Positions 35,302 through 45,942 of a DNA stretch of 64,000 nt are shown one piece after another. The notes beneath the pieces are model-generated. The model ran no database searches. It was given only the letters and a program-made list of their open reading frames with translations, and had not been told where the DNA came from. Numbering within the stretch: the stretch's first letter is position 1; each line of letters starts with the position of its first letter. This stretch comes from Eutreptiella sp. 'Long Island Sound 2002' (Eukaryota; Euglenozoa; Euglenophyceae; Eutreptiales; Eutreptiaceae), in NCBI GenBank assembly GCA_964036045.1, contig OZ038378.1, positions 59,805,408-59,869,407 on the forward strand, in the 5' to 3' direction. The translations under genes were made by a program, and so were the position numbers.

Positions 35302-38300
35302 GTGAAGGAGAGTAGAGCGATCGCACTTCAAGGTAAGTAAAAACATTATTCTTGCCTTTCTTTTTGGCATGTGTGTTTGCATTGCCTGGGTATAACGGCA
35401 TCTCTTATGGTACGCAAAGATATTGGAAACACACCTGGAAGTTGTCAAAATGGCTCGGAAAAACGCTCGGAAGTTTTGGCCGCGAAAGCGGCTCAAAAAA
35501 ACGCAACCAACATTGGTAGCGATAACATGGGGACTTTCCGGCCAAGATGCCTAGGGACGCTCGGAAGAAATTTTCCATGCTAAGTTGCTTGCAATTTTCG
35601 AAATTGACCGTGCGACATGAGTCACATTTGGTGAGCATACATGGGTGGCATTTTCAAAAATCCTAAGCAATATGAGTAGCTTTCCTCAGCGACTTGTGGT
35701 GAAAAGGGTGGGTGTCAAAATGCTCAAGTGGCAAGAAAATGGGTAAACTTGGTTTGGTCCACCGTCCAATGTTTCTTTTTCTTGGTAGGAAGAGTTGGGA
35801 GAGCTAGTTCAAAGGCTAGGGCTCGCGGTACAATTTGTTTAGGTTTATGAGGCGGTGGGTGCAACGGGAATAGCATGAACGGAGTAGCTAGTGCTACAAG
35901 GGCTGTGTGCAAGTGTGGTGTGGCAACATACCCGGTAGCAAATTGAGGCATGGCCGACGGCAGCTTTTGGGACAATCCGCTTGAGTACATTGGTCACAAT
36001 GAGGGGTGTGTTACCACGTCTCATATGGAAATGAACGCGGCTGCAGGGACAAGTTAGCGTCAAATGAGGAAGTGATGAGGATCATCAGTTGGTGTTAAGC
36101 GCATGTGGGGTAACGTGTGCGTATTGGAGTTGATGGAAGCACGGCCGTCCATCATTGGTGGTACGACCTTAGCATCCACATCGGGGTAGGGTATTGGGTA
36201 CCACACTCCCACCTTTGCTTGCTTCAGTGACTCGGAGCCATGGGTGCTATTTGGGGGGTAAGTTTTTGGAATCGGAGTGCACAAGATGCAAGTGGTTGGA
36301 GGGATGATCAAGTCAACACCGGTGGCGGGTCATGGGGGGGGGGGGGTGATTCGCGCAGTGCGCGAGCAATTCAACTATTTAGCCGTTTGGCCATACTAGA
36401 AACCCATATTTTGTGATACTAGGGCGTCATTGTTGGTTGAAAACAAGTTTTTGATGCTTCTTCCACTACACATGAGTACAAGAAGGTTAAGCTGGAGAGA
36501 AGATAGAAGGAGTCTTTCTGGGTGCCTTGAGTGCCGAACAACGTGGTCCACACCGGCACCCAAGTCGACAAGTGGAGTCATCTGGGGTCACTCTCGAAGT
36601 AAGAATTTGCATGCTAACGATTTGGTACACATGCCGTTCAACACCAAACGTATGGAAGGACCCTACGAGCAGCTCAAGTTTGGGAACGACTTGAAGGAGG
36701 AGTAGTTGTAGTTGATGGCGAAGAATGGGAATGGGACGAAAGATTGGTGAATGACAAGGACTACAAGCCGACTATGCAATTGAAGCGCACACCCCTATTA
36801 TGCCAAGTGTCACGTGTTTTGTCCATGGCAGTTTTGTGCACGTATATGGTGCACACCATGTTCAGCGCATTTTGCATATTTTGCACGTTGGCTTCACCCG
36901 TGTCCCTAGCGCCAAGTGCCATGCCTTTTCCGTGCTCTACAATTGGCTCTTCACATGTCCCTGTGCTACTTCTAGATGTCTAGTGTGGAAGTGGACCCCG
37001 GCTGCTGTCAACCACAATACCCTTCTTACTAGGTGTTGCATGAGTACCACCAGTACCAATAGCCGTATGAGGGAGACCGTTGGCCGTACCCACTGTACAT
37101 GTCACCCCCACCCCCACACATAGACATGCACAACTTCTACACTTGTATATTCGGTCCTATTTTGATTCCACGTGAGTCAGATGGGTTGGGCTCACACACA
37201 ATTATCATTGATCACAAGGTTAGAAAATTTCTTGAATTTTGCCACCCAAAAAGGTGGCAAGCCATCTCAAAACCACTAAAATTCCGAAGTCGGACTATGA
37301 ACTATTGTGCATCAAGTGCCGAAAAGATGGTCAACACCCGCAAACTCCGGGTGAAATCCAAGAGGTATTGAACCAACGAGCCATAACTCCCCAACCCGAC
37401 ATGGTTACCAGAGGACAACAATAGCTATTATGTCAATCAACCTCGATCAGTTCAAGGTGCCATAGGGGGAATCCTTGCGCTTTGGGGATATGACACATTT
37501 GTATTTTCACCCAATTCCACCTAGTTTTGCAATTTTTGACCTTTTTTCACACATGTTTTATGGGAAGCAAAGGGAGCTTGCACCTGTGTCGAGCTAGGGT
37601 AGCGGAGGTGGCCTGATTTTGAGACCGTTTGGAAGGGGTGAGCTTGGTGCTCTTCGGGGGGCGATGTAGTGTAAGAGTACCACCAAGGTCAGCGCGCACT
37701 GCATTGTAGAAGTAGCAAAAATGGAAGTAGGGCCAACGCAGGAGGAGGTATTAGCAACAAGAACAACCACAGAAGCACAACAGCAACAGTGACGATAAGC
37801 AAAGCAAGGTGACAAAGCTGAAGAGCGCACCGAAGAAGTAGAAGGAGGAGAAGGAGAAGAAAGACTTAATCTCAAGAAAGGACGCTATTCAAGGTGGACA
37901 AACACACACACACACACACACACACCTCTTCGAATGCCGGAATCAAAATGTTATGCCCTGCATGTGTCCCCATGTTTGTGAATGTTGGGTGCCTTGGCCT
38001 CTAGTGTTGCCCTGTTCAATTTGCAGCCACCTCGAGCGAGTGAAGCAAGCGACAAGCCCCTCAAGTGGGGAAGGAAGGCCCAACGATGGCATAGATGCAT
38101 TCTTGGAGGCATGTACCAGCACACATGGGGGCGTGTACCCACATACATAGGGATACATGTGCGTACATAGGGGCTATGTGTGCAGGAAACGTATGTCAAC
38201 AACATGTGCCACTTGCAACCTATAGTAGTGAAAAACCTAAATAGGCCAACTTGTTGCACCTGCATAGCCTCCGTCTCAACTTCCTAAAAAAGTGTTTTCA

Positions 38301-38929
38301 TCGCGTTCAGCACGCACAAAGTAGGCGGAGGGTGGTAGGTGATGGGACCAGGGGCCCATGTGTGTCAAAATTCGAATCCAGCCACCAAAATCGTATATGC
38401 CATATATTTACTTACAAAAAATATTTATGTATTTACTCTACTTTTATGGCACACACCCATCCCTTCAGGAGTTCTGGTGGGCAAGCAAGGACAACTCCAC
38501 CCTCCCTATTTTAAGGGTGGGGAAACCGAAAAAAATTTAGGAAGTTTTTTGGGATGGTTGGGGTGAGGTATTGGGGCACACATAAAGGTACGTCAGGTGA
38601 AAACTAGGGTATGACATCGCTAAAAATTAGTTCTTAACCATTCAACCGGAAACTGGGAAGGATGTCATTGGCACAAAAATGCCAAGGAGGGGTGTAGGCG
38701 GGCGTTGTTCATAGCGAGCCCTCATTGTCTGAAATTCGCTTGAAACCTTTTTTTTCCACTGTTGTTAACCTCAAAAGACAATACGGCCGAGGGGTCCCCT
38801 ATCCCATCCCAAAGCTGAATAGGGGGGAGAGGTCCCTATCACATCCCAAAGCCCAACCAGTGATGAGGGTGGGAGGGTGTGGTTGGGCGTTGGGCCACAT
38901 ATGAACATATTATCGCACCCCTCCCCCCT
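35302..38929. other. No confident gene
   Basis: About 3.6 kb with only short frames. A short protein-like piece on + ends at the stop near 36,705 (RMEGPYEQLKFGNDLKEE) but has no identifiable start or domain. (AC)n lies at 37,902-37,925. A purine-rich GAAGAAG stretch occupies 37,840-37,865. The rest is unremarkable. Confidence 0.45.
37902..37925. repeat. (AC)n microsatellite
   Basis: Twelve AC dinucleotides. Confidence 0.9.
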
Positions 38930-39350
38930 CAAACCTAGCTAGCAACTGCTACAACAAGCAACAAGCAACAACAAGTACGTCTCCTTTCTGTTTTGACCAT
39001 TACTCCGTCCCAATGCTCCACGGTCCACTCGACTCTAGCCATCCTTTGCATTGGCACGTGCCTTTCCAAGACTAGAGTTTGAGCCCCGAATTCACCGGTG
39101 GGGGCCTAGAGCGTAGGCACCAAGTTGGGAGGCGCCTTCCCAAATCTGCTGTCTGTGGCTAACCTGTGTGGATTCTGGGGCTTTTTGGCCCCTTTTGGGG
39201 CCTTTTTCGGATATGTTGTTCAGTTAGACCACATCAAGGGGCTCTTTGACACGGGGAAGTCAAGCCGCATGTGGAGTGAGTGTACCATCGATTTCATTTT
39301 GTGTGAACGTTATGAACGGGTTCTAGGGACATTTTCAGCAAAAAAAAAAC
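38930..39350. repeat. Family B copy followed by family A copy
   Basis: 38,930-39,160 matches family B at 4,375-4,625: the AAACCTAGC start, CAACAAGCAACAAGCAAC, TTTGCATTGGCACGTGCCTT. 39,180-39,350 matches family A at 3,650-3,850 (CTCTTTGACACGGGGAAGTC, GAACGGGTTCTAGG). The two families are adjacent here as they are near 3-4.6 kb, so A and B may be parts of one element. Confidence 0.55.
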
Positions 39351-39619
39351 AGCCGTTTTTGTCTGTCTTTTGGCGCAGTAGATGTGCTGGGTGGGGCAGT
39401 GTGCATGTGGGTGGGACAGTTTGTGCTGTCGGAGGTACCATGTTTGGCGCTGATTGTGATGCAGCTTGCTGTCAGGTTGAGCGAGCCCAGCGAGCAAGGA
39501 GGCCTCTCGAGCGAGCAAATCGAGCGACCAAGCCTGAGGCAGTAGTGCACGTAGGGATGCATGTATGGGTGTGGGCGCTGTGGGGGGATTCAACGGCAAA
39601 ATGTGCAGAAACCCTATGC

Positions 39620-40200
39620 ACCACCGATGGATACCACTTGGTGATCTGGCACCTTCCGGTCCTGTGTTATATTTTTGATGTCAGTGGTAGTGGACACCCT
39701 CAAAATTTCACTGCGGTGGGAACGCCGTTGTACGAAGCATGCTGGCACCAGCATGGGAGGGACCCCAAGTGGCAACCTGTGCTTTGCTCTCATTCTAAGC
39801 CCCTGCAGTACACGGGTTGTCTCAAGTGTCTGCTTCCCACATCGGGGTTGCCATAAAGGCAGAGTAAGTGTGTACATCTGGGGGTATTGGCCTGAATTTT
39901 CAGAGGACTGTGCCCTCCGCTCATCCACTTCCCACTTCTGCACTGTTCAATGCTTTTTCATCGCTATGATAACACCTCTAATGTTTCAGGGCTGGGACAC
40001 GCACCTTCTAAATGACTTCATTCAGTGCTGTTGCAAGGGCAAACGGTTCAACCAAACCAAAGAGGTGTGTTGCTGTGTTTATACCCAACCACAGCCCCAC
40101 ATGTTTGCATCCCTAAAGAACAAAGACCATGCAGTCCTTGTTCATCTTTTTTCAGAAGCAGGAGTTGTGAGCAAGAGGACCAACTGTCCCACCCTCACCT
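39620..40200 (+). CDS. Coding-like exons, 5' part of a candidate multi-exon gene
   Basis: Two + frames are protein-like. 39,620-39,855 includes YHLVIWHLPVLCYIFDVSGS and GTPLYEACWHQHGRDPKWQP. 39,985-40,200 follows a likely acceptor (TTTCAG near 39,989) and includes WDTHLLNDFIQCCCKGKRFN, VYTQPQPHMFASLKNKDHAV and VHLFSEAGVV. They appear to feed into the exons at 40,560 and 41,373. A copy of the CATGCTGG-CA-CCAGCATG inverted repeat sits at 39,738-39,755. Function unknown. Confidence 0.4.
39738..39755. repeat. Outlying copy of the cassette inverted repeat
   Basis: Perfect 8-bp arms CATGCTGG and CCAGCATG around CA. It is the only copy I found outside the 45.4-51.75 kb cassette. Confidence 0.75.
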
Positions 40201-40559
40201 ACTGAGAATTGTTTTCCCCAATGACTTGGGACCATTAATGTGGGCCGTTTCCACGAGACCCCTGTTCCTACATCCTTCTGTAGAACCATCTCATCTTCAC
40301 ACTACGCGCACTGCAGCATCCCATGGCCTGGCATTGGCACTCTCGGCCTACCCATTGGTTTCTTGCAAACCTTTCCTCTCTTTTTTTGGTTCACCGCATA
40401 TTCCTCTGTTCTATTCTGTTTCCAATTACGATTCATGCTGTCCCCTTTCAGTGACCTCAATACCTGACTCCTCAAGGCCACCTCGCGCACTTGTTCATCC
40501 TCTCTTCCTCCCACTGTACAATGGTGCACGATATGTCTGTACACCAATAAATCTCACAG

Positions 40560-40777
40560 GCAAAGATCCAGTGGTTGTGATCTGTTCTATGCACAGGCAG
40601 TCTACTCTCCTCCGCTTACCAATCAACCGAAACATGGTCCACACATCGAGGGTGAGCACATCAGCTTTGCTTCAACTTTTGGCACACAGAGAGTTCAACC
40701 ACAAGGCGCCTCTGCAACACTCTTTGTGGTCTAAGGTGGGCAAGGATTTTCTGGTGGCAAAGCACCAGGAGTGGCAA
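40560..40777 (+). CDS. Well-bounded internal exon, unknown protein
   Basis: Follows TCTCACAG (AG at 40,558-40,559) and ends at GGCAA|GTAAGT, with the donor at 40,778. It encodes KDPVVVICSMHRQSTLLRLP, NMVHTSRVSTSALLQLLAHR and HSLWSKVGKDFLVAKHQEWQ without interruption. Consensus sites at both ends, plus the even, protein-like composition, make this one of the better exons in the window. No family is recognised. The gene continues at 41,373. Confidence 0.5.
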
Positions 40778-41372
40778 GTAAGTGCAGAAGTGGGAGAAAT
40801 TCAGAACTCGCCCTGGGGGCTTGGCTTGTTGATGGATGATGCCTTGTAGTGTTCAGTTGAATTCCGAAAAAATTTGCGCAAAAGAAACAGCATTTTGTAG
40901 CCGGTTGTGGCCCCTGCAAATGGAGGTGGTGGGGCAAAAATGCTTGTGTTTGCTAGTTTCGGCTTTTAGACAGGTGCATATGTTGGTGCCCGATGCACCA
41001 GAACCAATTCGCATGATGAAAAGACACCTTTGCTCACTTTCAGCACCTTATTGGCCCGCTTGCCAGCCTCAGTGGCCTTTCTTAGGGGCCCAAAATAGCC
41101 TACAAAGGCATTCAAAATGATCTCAAATGCCCAAAATTTGCACATCCGGGTACTTGGGACGGATTGGAACACCATGCATTGCCGCCTCCACACTCTAGGG
41201 ACAAGATGAAAAGCAATATTGGTAGGCCAGTTGCACATTGCATAATTCTTTCAATAGGCATGGTAATTGAGAGTGGTGCATTGTGCACATGCTTTGGTGT
41301 GGAATGAGGCAAAATGATTTTTGCTAAAGTGATCAGGTACCACCTAGGATGATAGTTTGCCTTTTTTTTCAG

Positions 41373-41450
41373 GCAATGCTGGCCAGGTTATGTCCATGGA
41401 TGTTACCAAAGTACTTTGAAGAATGGATCAAGAGTCATATTTTTCTGACG
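41373..41450 (+). CDS. Internal exon after a strong acceptor
   Basis: A poly-T tract (CTTTTTTTTCAG) precedes 41,373. The frame encodes AMLARLCPWMLPKYFEEWIK and HIFLT, then meets possible donors GTGATG (41,451) or GTGTGC (41,463). It is part of the same candidate gene as 40,560-40,777. The region between (40,778-41,372) is probably intron. Confidence 0.45.
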
Positions 41451-41515
41451 GTGATGCTAGACGTGTGCACAAAGCAAAACTGAATTTTTTTCAAAACTGA
41501 TTGCAAACCACCCAG

Positions 41516-41720
41516 GATGGCAAAACCTTTGAGTTGGTCCACGACCATTTTCTGTGCTGGATGGGACTCACTCAACCAGCATTGGGTGTGGTATGAGCAC
41601 CATTTGCATCATGCCCTCACCGAGTACGTTGAGCAGCGGAATGGTTGGTTTGTGGGTTTGACACCACCAAGCATTCCTAGTGCAACTCAGCCGGAACCCC
41701 GGCCAAAACGGCCAAACTAG
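41516..41720 (+). CDS. Likely last exon of the candidate gene
   Basis: After CCACCCAG a 68-codon frame runs to a stop at 41,718-41,720 and ends in a Pro/Arg/Lys-rich tail (QPEPRPKRPN). It contains YEHHLHHALTEYVEQRNGWF. An alternative frame (DGKTFELVHDHFLCWMGLTQ) is also protein-like for 26 codons, so the exact splice phase is unsure. Function unknown. Confidence 0.4.
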
Positions 41721-42242
41721 TGGCTGATGGCAAGGTTTGTGGTTTCCTAGAGTCGTTGAAGAGAGTTGTACTAGAGACAGGCAGGTTCTGGAATGTTGAG
41801 GACAATGCATTTGATGGTCGTGCTCCTGACCCTCAACCGTGGATGTGACCAGAGGCACAAGCCATCCATGTTCACCATTTTTTCTAGAACAATGGGCATT
41901 GTCTTCTTGTCTGGCAAGGAACTCCTTCCTCGAAGCGTGGTCGCTTCGGGGAGGTCAATCGCGCTTATAAGGCCGTGACGGCCGAACGTGTTCGCCAATG
42001 GAAAGACATAGGCAAAAATTGAGTGTAGCGACCATGTACCTTTGCCCACGCTTGCAGATTTCATTCGTGTTCGCCTCACTAGTGCCTCACATTGCACGTG
42101 TGGTACGTTCCAAGTTATAGGTGTTTGTGAGCAGATCCTATTGTGGTTAATCCTTACGTTGCCCCAATTCCAAGTCCCGCTTATATATTCCTGGCGATAT
42201 CTGGTTTCAAGACTTTAGAAAATTTTCAACGTTAGACGAGGC
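41721..42242. other. Spacer; possible minus-strand coding
   Basis: A 108-codon minus frame (42,097-41,771) reads LISAIDLPEATTLRGRSSLP and MVNMDGLCLWSHPRLRVRST. It has no recognised motif. I do not call it a gene, but it is the best candidate in this spacer. Confidence 0.3.
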
Positions 42243-42540
42243 GTGATGGAGCGGGGTGACACTTGGGATGAAAGGGATCCGAGGGGCCGAGCTACAGCCA
42301 AGGGAAAGGGAAGTGCCTTGCTCTTGGACGGCAATGACAGTGACTCTGATAGTCTGTCTCAAGGGATTGCCACTGCAACTCCTGCGGAGGGCCACAGCCA
42401 TACCAAGTCGCAGGATGTGTACCACGAGTGGCGTAGTGGGCAAAAAAGTGGCATGTGTGTGCCCTCATCCACCCACCCTACACTTGTGCCCAATGCAAGT
42501 GCAAGCGGTACTTGTGGTGCACACACAGTTTGGAGTGCGC
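42243..42540 (+). CDS. Coding-like 5' exon, low-complexity N-terminus
   Basis: From ATG 42,246 the frame encodes MERGDTWDERDPRGRATAKG followed by an Asp/Ser stretch and Ser/Thr-rich sequence. It looks like the disordered N-terminus of a nuclear protein. It is probably joined to the exon at 42,606. No family is recognised. Confidence 0.35.
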
Positions 42541-42605
42541 TTTTTGTTTGATTACCATTGATGGTCCTGCGAGGGGCGGGGTTACTCGCGACACAGATCG
42601 ATAGG

Positions 42606-43060
42606 TTCATCTTCCTTCTGATCAAGAGCCTACTACGCCTTCCATTGTGGCCCATGACAATGGGAGCAACACAGCTGCGGTGGTGCAAACCCCTCCTCGA
42701 CCCAAAAAGCAGCGCAAGGTCCGCTCCCGGGCTGACACGTCTATGCCCCCGACCACCCGCACCACGCGTTCTGGGCGTCGCAACAAGCCCCCTCCTCCAA
42801 CGGATGGTGGGTATCTTTTTGAAGGAGACTCAACCCTTGAGAAGACTTACACCAAGAATGATCCCACCCCACGACGCGATCTTGAAGGCACGGGCATCGA
42901 AGCTTGGATGGATGATTGCCACGCTTCTGCCTACCAAGAAGTTGTGTGGTGCATGGGAGAGGTGCCCGAGTCAAGGGCTTGTTCACAAGCTTTGGATTGG
43001 TGTGATGTCCTCAGGCAGCAGATGGACAAGTGTGATCACTCGATGTCACGCGAACCCCAT
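42606..43060 (+). CDS. Coding-like exon with Pro/Arg/Lys-rich region
   Basis: Starts after GATCGATAG and stays open for 150 codons. It contains a basic, Pro-rich patch that resembles a nuclear localisation signal (PPRPKKQRKVRSR, TRTTRSGRRNKPPPP), then an ordered-looking part (YLFEGDSTLEKTYTKNDPTP, GIEAWMDDCHASAYQEVVWC, SQALDWCDVLRQQMDKCDHS). It lies directly upstream of the Ulp1-like segment, so the two may form one protein. The function of this part is unknown. Confidence 0.45.
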
Positions 43061-43139
43061 AGGTCGCAACGTTCCCTTTTTTTTGTACCACTAGTGGTTG
43101 TTCTTCCGGGGTCCATTGTTTTGTTTTGGGGGCAGTTGT

Positions 43140-43553
43140 CCATCCCACCATGCATGTGTTTTTGTGGAATGCCAAGGGAAGTTAGCTCTACACCCGTCCC
43201 CTTATTCCGCATCTTCAGGACCAAGACTAACCACCAAGGCTTTGGGTTTCCAAAACCATGATGGTTGGATTTGTGGTTATCAGTCACTTTTTGCGGCAGT
43301 TATTGCTGACGGACCCCAGTACTGATTGGGGCATGTTCACTCCCGAACGCATGCCATCGACCTTGGTGACGCATGTACAAGACATTGTGAATGGCGCTCC
43401 CCGGGTGCCATGCCCCTTTTTTCACCTCCTCCCTCCCCCTTTTCATAACAACTATAACCTCTTGTACACTGCGTTTTTAGGTGCAGTGTATCCAAACTTT
43501 GTTGGTTCTTCCTCAACCCCTTCCTTGCCTAATCCCTCTGCTCAAACCCGATA
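43140..43553 (+). pseudogene. Ulp1/C48-like cysteine peptidase fragment
   Basis: The segment around 43,240-43,290 encodes GFQNHDGWICGYQSLFAAVI. This matches the Q-x(2-3)-G-x-x-CG pattern at the catalytic Cys of Ulp1/SENP-type (C48) peptidases. Downstream, in a frame shifted by one near 43,317, TDWGMFTPERMPSTLVTHVQ resembles the helix that follows the Cys in that family. A possible catalytic His lies about 30 residues upstream (HHACVFV), but the expected Asp is not evident. Ulp1-like peptidases occur both in host SUMO pathways and inside eukaryotic DNA transposons; the setting here favours a mobile element. The frame break and missing Asp suggest decay or an unresolved intron. Confidence 0.4.
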
Positions 43554-43739
43554 GACCCTAACGTAACAACTAATGTGTTTTGCACCTGCTACTTGCGGTG
43601 TATCCAATGTCCACCAATTGGTCTCCCCTCCCATCCCTGTTATCATCCATGTGCGCCACGGCTCCATTGCCTTGCCCATGCTGGGAGTACCCAAAATGTC
43701 CGTGGGGGTGTGCTTGCCTCACTTCCCCTCTCCAAGTAG

Positions 43740-43816
43740 CAATGGCCGTTGAAGAAGTGGAGGAAGTGGAGGAAGAAGAGGAGGAGGAGAATGAATTGTG
43801 TCGCATCTGCAACTAG
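43740..43816 (+). CDS. Glu-rich C-terminal exon, tentative
   Basis: After CTCCAAGTAG or CAAGTAGCAATG a short frame encodes a Val/Glu run (EEVEEVEEEEEEENELCRICN) and stops at 43,814-43,816. It may be the last exon of the peptidase-like gene. The acidic run is low complexity and gives no function. Confidence 0.25.
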
Positions 43817-43819
43817 GTA

Positions 43820-45425
43820 TTTATTGTTGGCCGTTTCATTGGTCTAGGTGGGCATTGGTGGAATTCAGTTGTTCTGTCATTCATTTAAAAAGGGAGGGTC
43901 ACTGTGTACCCTTCGTCAAGCAGCCGTTTGAATGGGAGATTCGCGGAGGTGCGAATTTGGCAACTTTTTGCTGTGTTTTGCGCGTGACTTGGTGTCATTG
44001 TGTGCGTTTCTTGTGCTATCTTCGCCAAAATGGTGCTACAATAAATGTGACCAAATTTAAGGTTTTAACTAGCCGCCTGTTTCTACATATTGGGTGTTGT
44101 TCCGTCGAACCCGGTGCGAATTCACCTAACTTCACACAAGATACGCTCACGTTGAATGTCACACTGAGGGTGTGGTATGCCCACTCTACTTGTAGTTGCT
44201 TTGTTTTAGACTATTGGGTGATTTTTGTTCGAAATTTTACACGCATAGGCACATTGGCATGTATGGCAAAAAGCACATTTCCGGCAAAAAGAAAGAGAGA
44301 AACATATGCATGTGTTGCACACTCATTCAAAATGCATGCCAACCACCATCTACACAGCTCTCATGCACGTGGTACTTGTTCAAGCGTGCACCGTCGCCAC
44401 GATAACAGGCAGTGGAAATTCGCATCGCTGACGTAGTGCTGTTTGTCGCGTGGAGGGATAGTCAGCCACAATTTCCTGTGATCTTCAACCTTAATTGTGC
44501 TTCGACCCTCAATTGTGCTATTGGCCAACTCTCCAATCATGCTCCCTGACTTCTCCTCCTAGTATAGAGCTGCTAGGAGGGCACTACGCTTGGAGGTCCA
44601 AGTTAGGGTCGCCATTGTTGTGGCATACAAATAGTAGTATTTCCGGTGTACCTTGTGTTTGTGTTGCATGTGTGTGCTACACATGCCACCTTGCATGCGT
44701 GTTGGACTACATGTGCGCACATGTTCGTGGTTTTGGTTTATTTGGATGGAATGTGGTCCGGATGCTGCATATGGGATCCAACAACCTTTTTGACCAATCA
44801 TTTTGCATCCATTTTTATTGTGCAGTACATATACTAGGGGATGTATTTTGCCTTTTGTTACATGAATTTCAACTTCCCATTGCAATTTCCAATTTTTGTG
44901 CCTGTGTGAAGTGCTTTGTACGAATTGCCGGCACGTTTCATTTACGAAGAACACTATTTGTTATTGCATTTTGCATGCATGCACGCACCTGTAGGTGTAC
45001 CTCCGCATCTCAATGCGGTTCCCGTGCTCATTCACCGAATGCAACCTTTTTCACTTTTCCTTATCACGTGAGTATGTTTGCACTCCCCTCGAAGTGCCCT
45101 TCTGCCCGTATGGCGTGTCAATAGGAAGTAGAGCAGTATGCTTCCCCGTTTAACGGCGTGCTGCTGGTCCAACATGGCTACACCAACATCCAACCGCATT
45201 GAAGCGGCACCGTACCACCGCCCAAAACTACTTAGGCCACGCAAACTGCCCACCCCCGTGGCACACTTTTGCCCGGTTCTATACCCAAAAAGAGCAGTGT
45301 AAAAAACTCCCCTTTTTTGAACGTGTATTTTCGCGGCCGATGAAGTTAGGGGTTCAAAACACCCTTTCTACACTACTACTTCATGATGATTGAAAATGCC
45401 GATCTCAAAAGTATGTTTCCCATGA
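43820..45425. other. No confident gene
   Basis: Two long + frames (43,798-44,436 and 44,495-45,124) are unusually rich in Cys, Phe and His because the DNA is TGT/TTT-rich. They show no motif, and I read them as chance. The stretch separates the peptidase-like gene from the palindrome cassette. Confidence 0.45.
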
Positions 45426-45430
45426 TTGCA

Positions 45431-45788
45431 GCTGGGGCTAGCACCTTCCTTGACGAAAAGTACTTGTGGGATGTCCCGCAATTACATCTGTTGGTGATAT
45501 TCAATCGTGCACATGTTGGTTACTATAGTCACCGCGTATTGGACATGTCTTGTTACTTTGTATCTTTGGTATCAAGTTTATCATTGAAGCAGCCGGGGCC
45601 AGCACCTTTGCAAGCAATTTCACCTTTCCTTGGTTCTCTTTGGCAGAAAGCTGCGGGTGCCAGCACCTGCTGACTCAAATGGTCTTCTCGAATCCCCCTT
45701 TGGCTCAAAGTAGCTGGTGCCAGCACCTTTCAATGCAATCGAGTCTCTGAGATGATGTCCCGGACTATTAGTGCTGGCACCAGCACCA
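45431..45788. repeat. Left cluster of the GTGCTGG-NN-CCAGCAC inverted repeat
   Basis: Five copies, with the right arm CCAGCACC (or CTAGCACC) starting at 45,439, 45,599, 45,660, 45,720 and 45,780. The last four are 61, 60 and 60 bp apart. The sequence between them is loosely similar (CACCTTT..CAA..CAAT). The best copy is GTGCTGG-CA-CCAGCACC at 45,771-45,787. This cluster marks the left side of the two-gene cassette. Confidence 0.8.
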
Positions 45789-45942
45789 ACTCCATTGAGC
45801 AACCTGGTTAGTACCATTCCCATATCCATTCCACCGATGTTTATCTTCATAAGGTACGTGCATCTCATTGAAGGATAGGGAGTGTGCTGTGTTTTGCCAC
45901 CATGTGCATCGTGTCTTTTACTTGCATCACCAGACTTTTGTA
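45789..45942 (+). other. 5' region of the first cassette gene, possible short exon and intron
   Basis: 45,808-45,850 can be read as a short exon (TDVYLHK) followed by AAG|GTACGT. An acceptor CACCAG lies before 45,934. The joined frame would continue as TFVMKFSY, so the true start may lie upstream of ATG 45,943. This is inference from splice consensus only. Confidence 0.3.

Noticed and set aside
38365-38385. tRNA B-box-like ATTCGAATCC
   Set aside because: No matching A box, acceptor stem or cloverleaf around it. I saw no tRNA or rRNA gene in the window.
43798-45124. Two + strand ORFs of 212 and 209 residues
   Set aside because: Excess of Cys, Phe and His follows TGT/TTT-rich DNA. There are no domains, no splice context and no conservation evidence.
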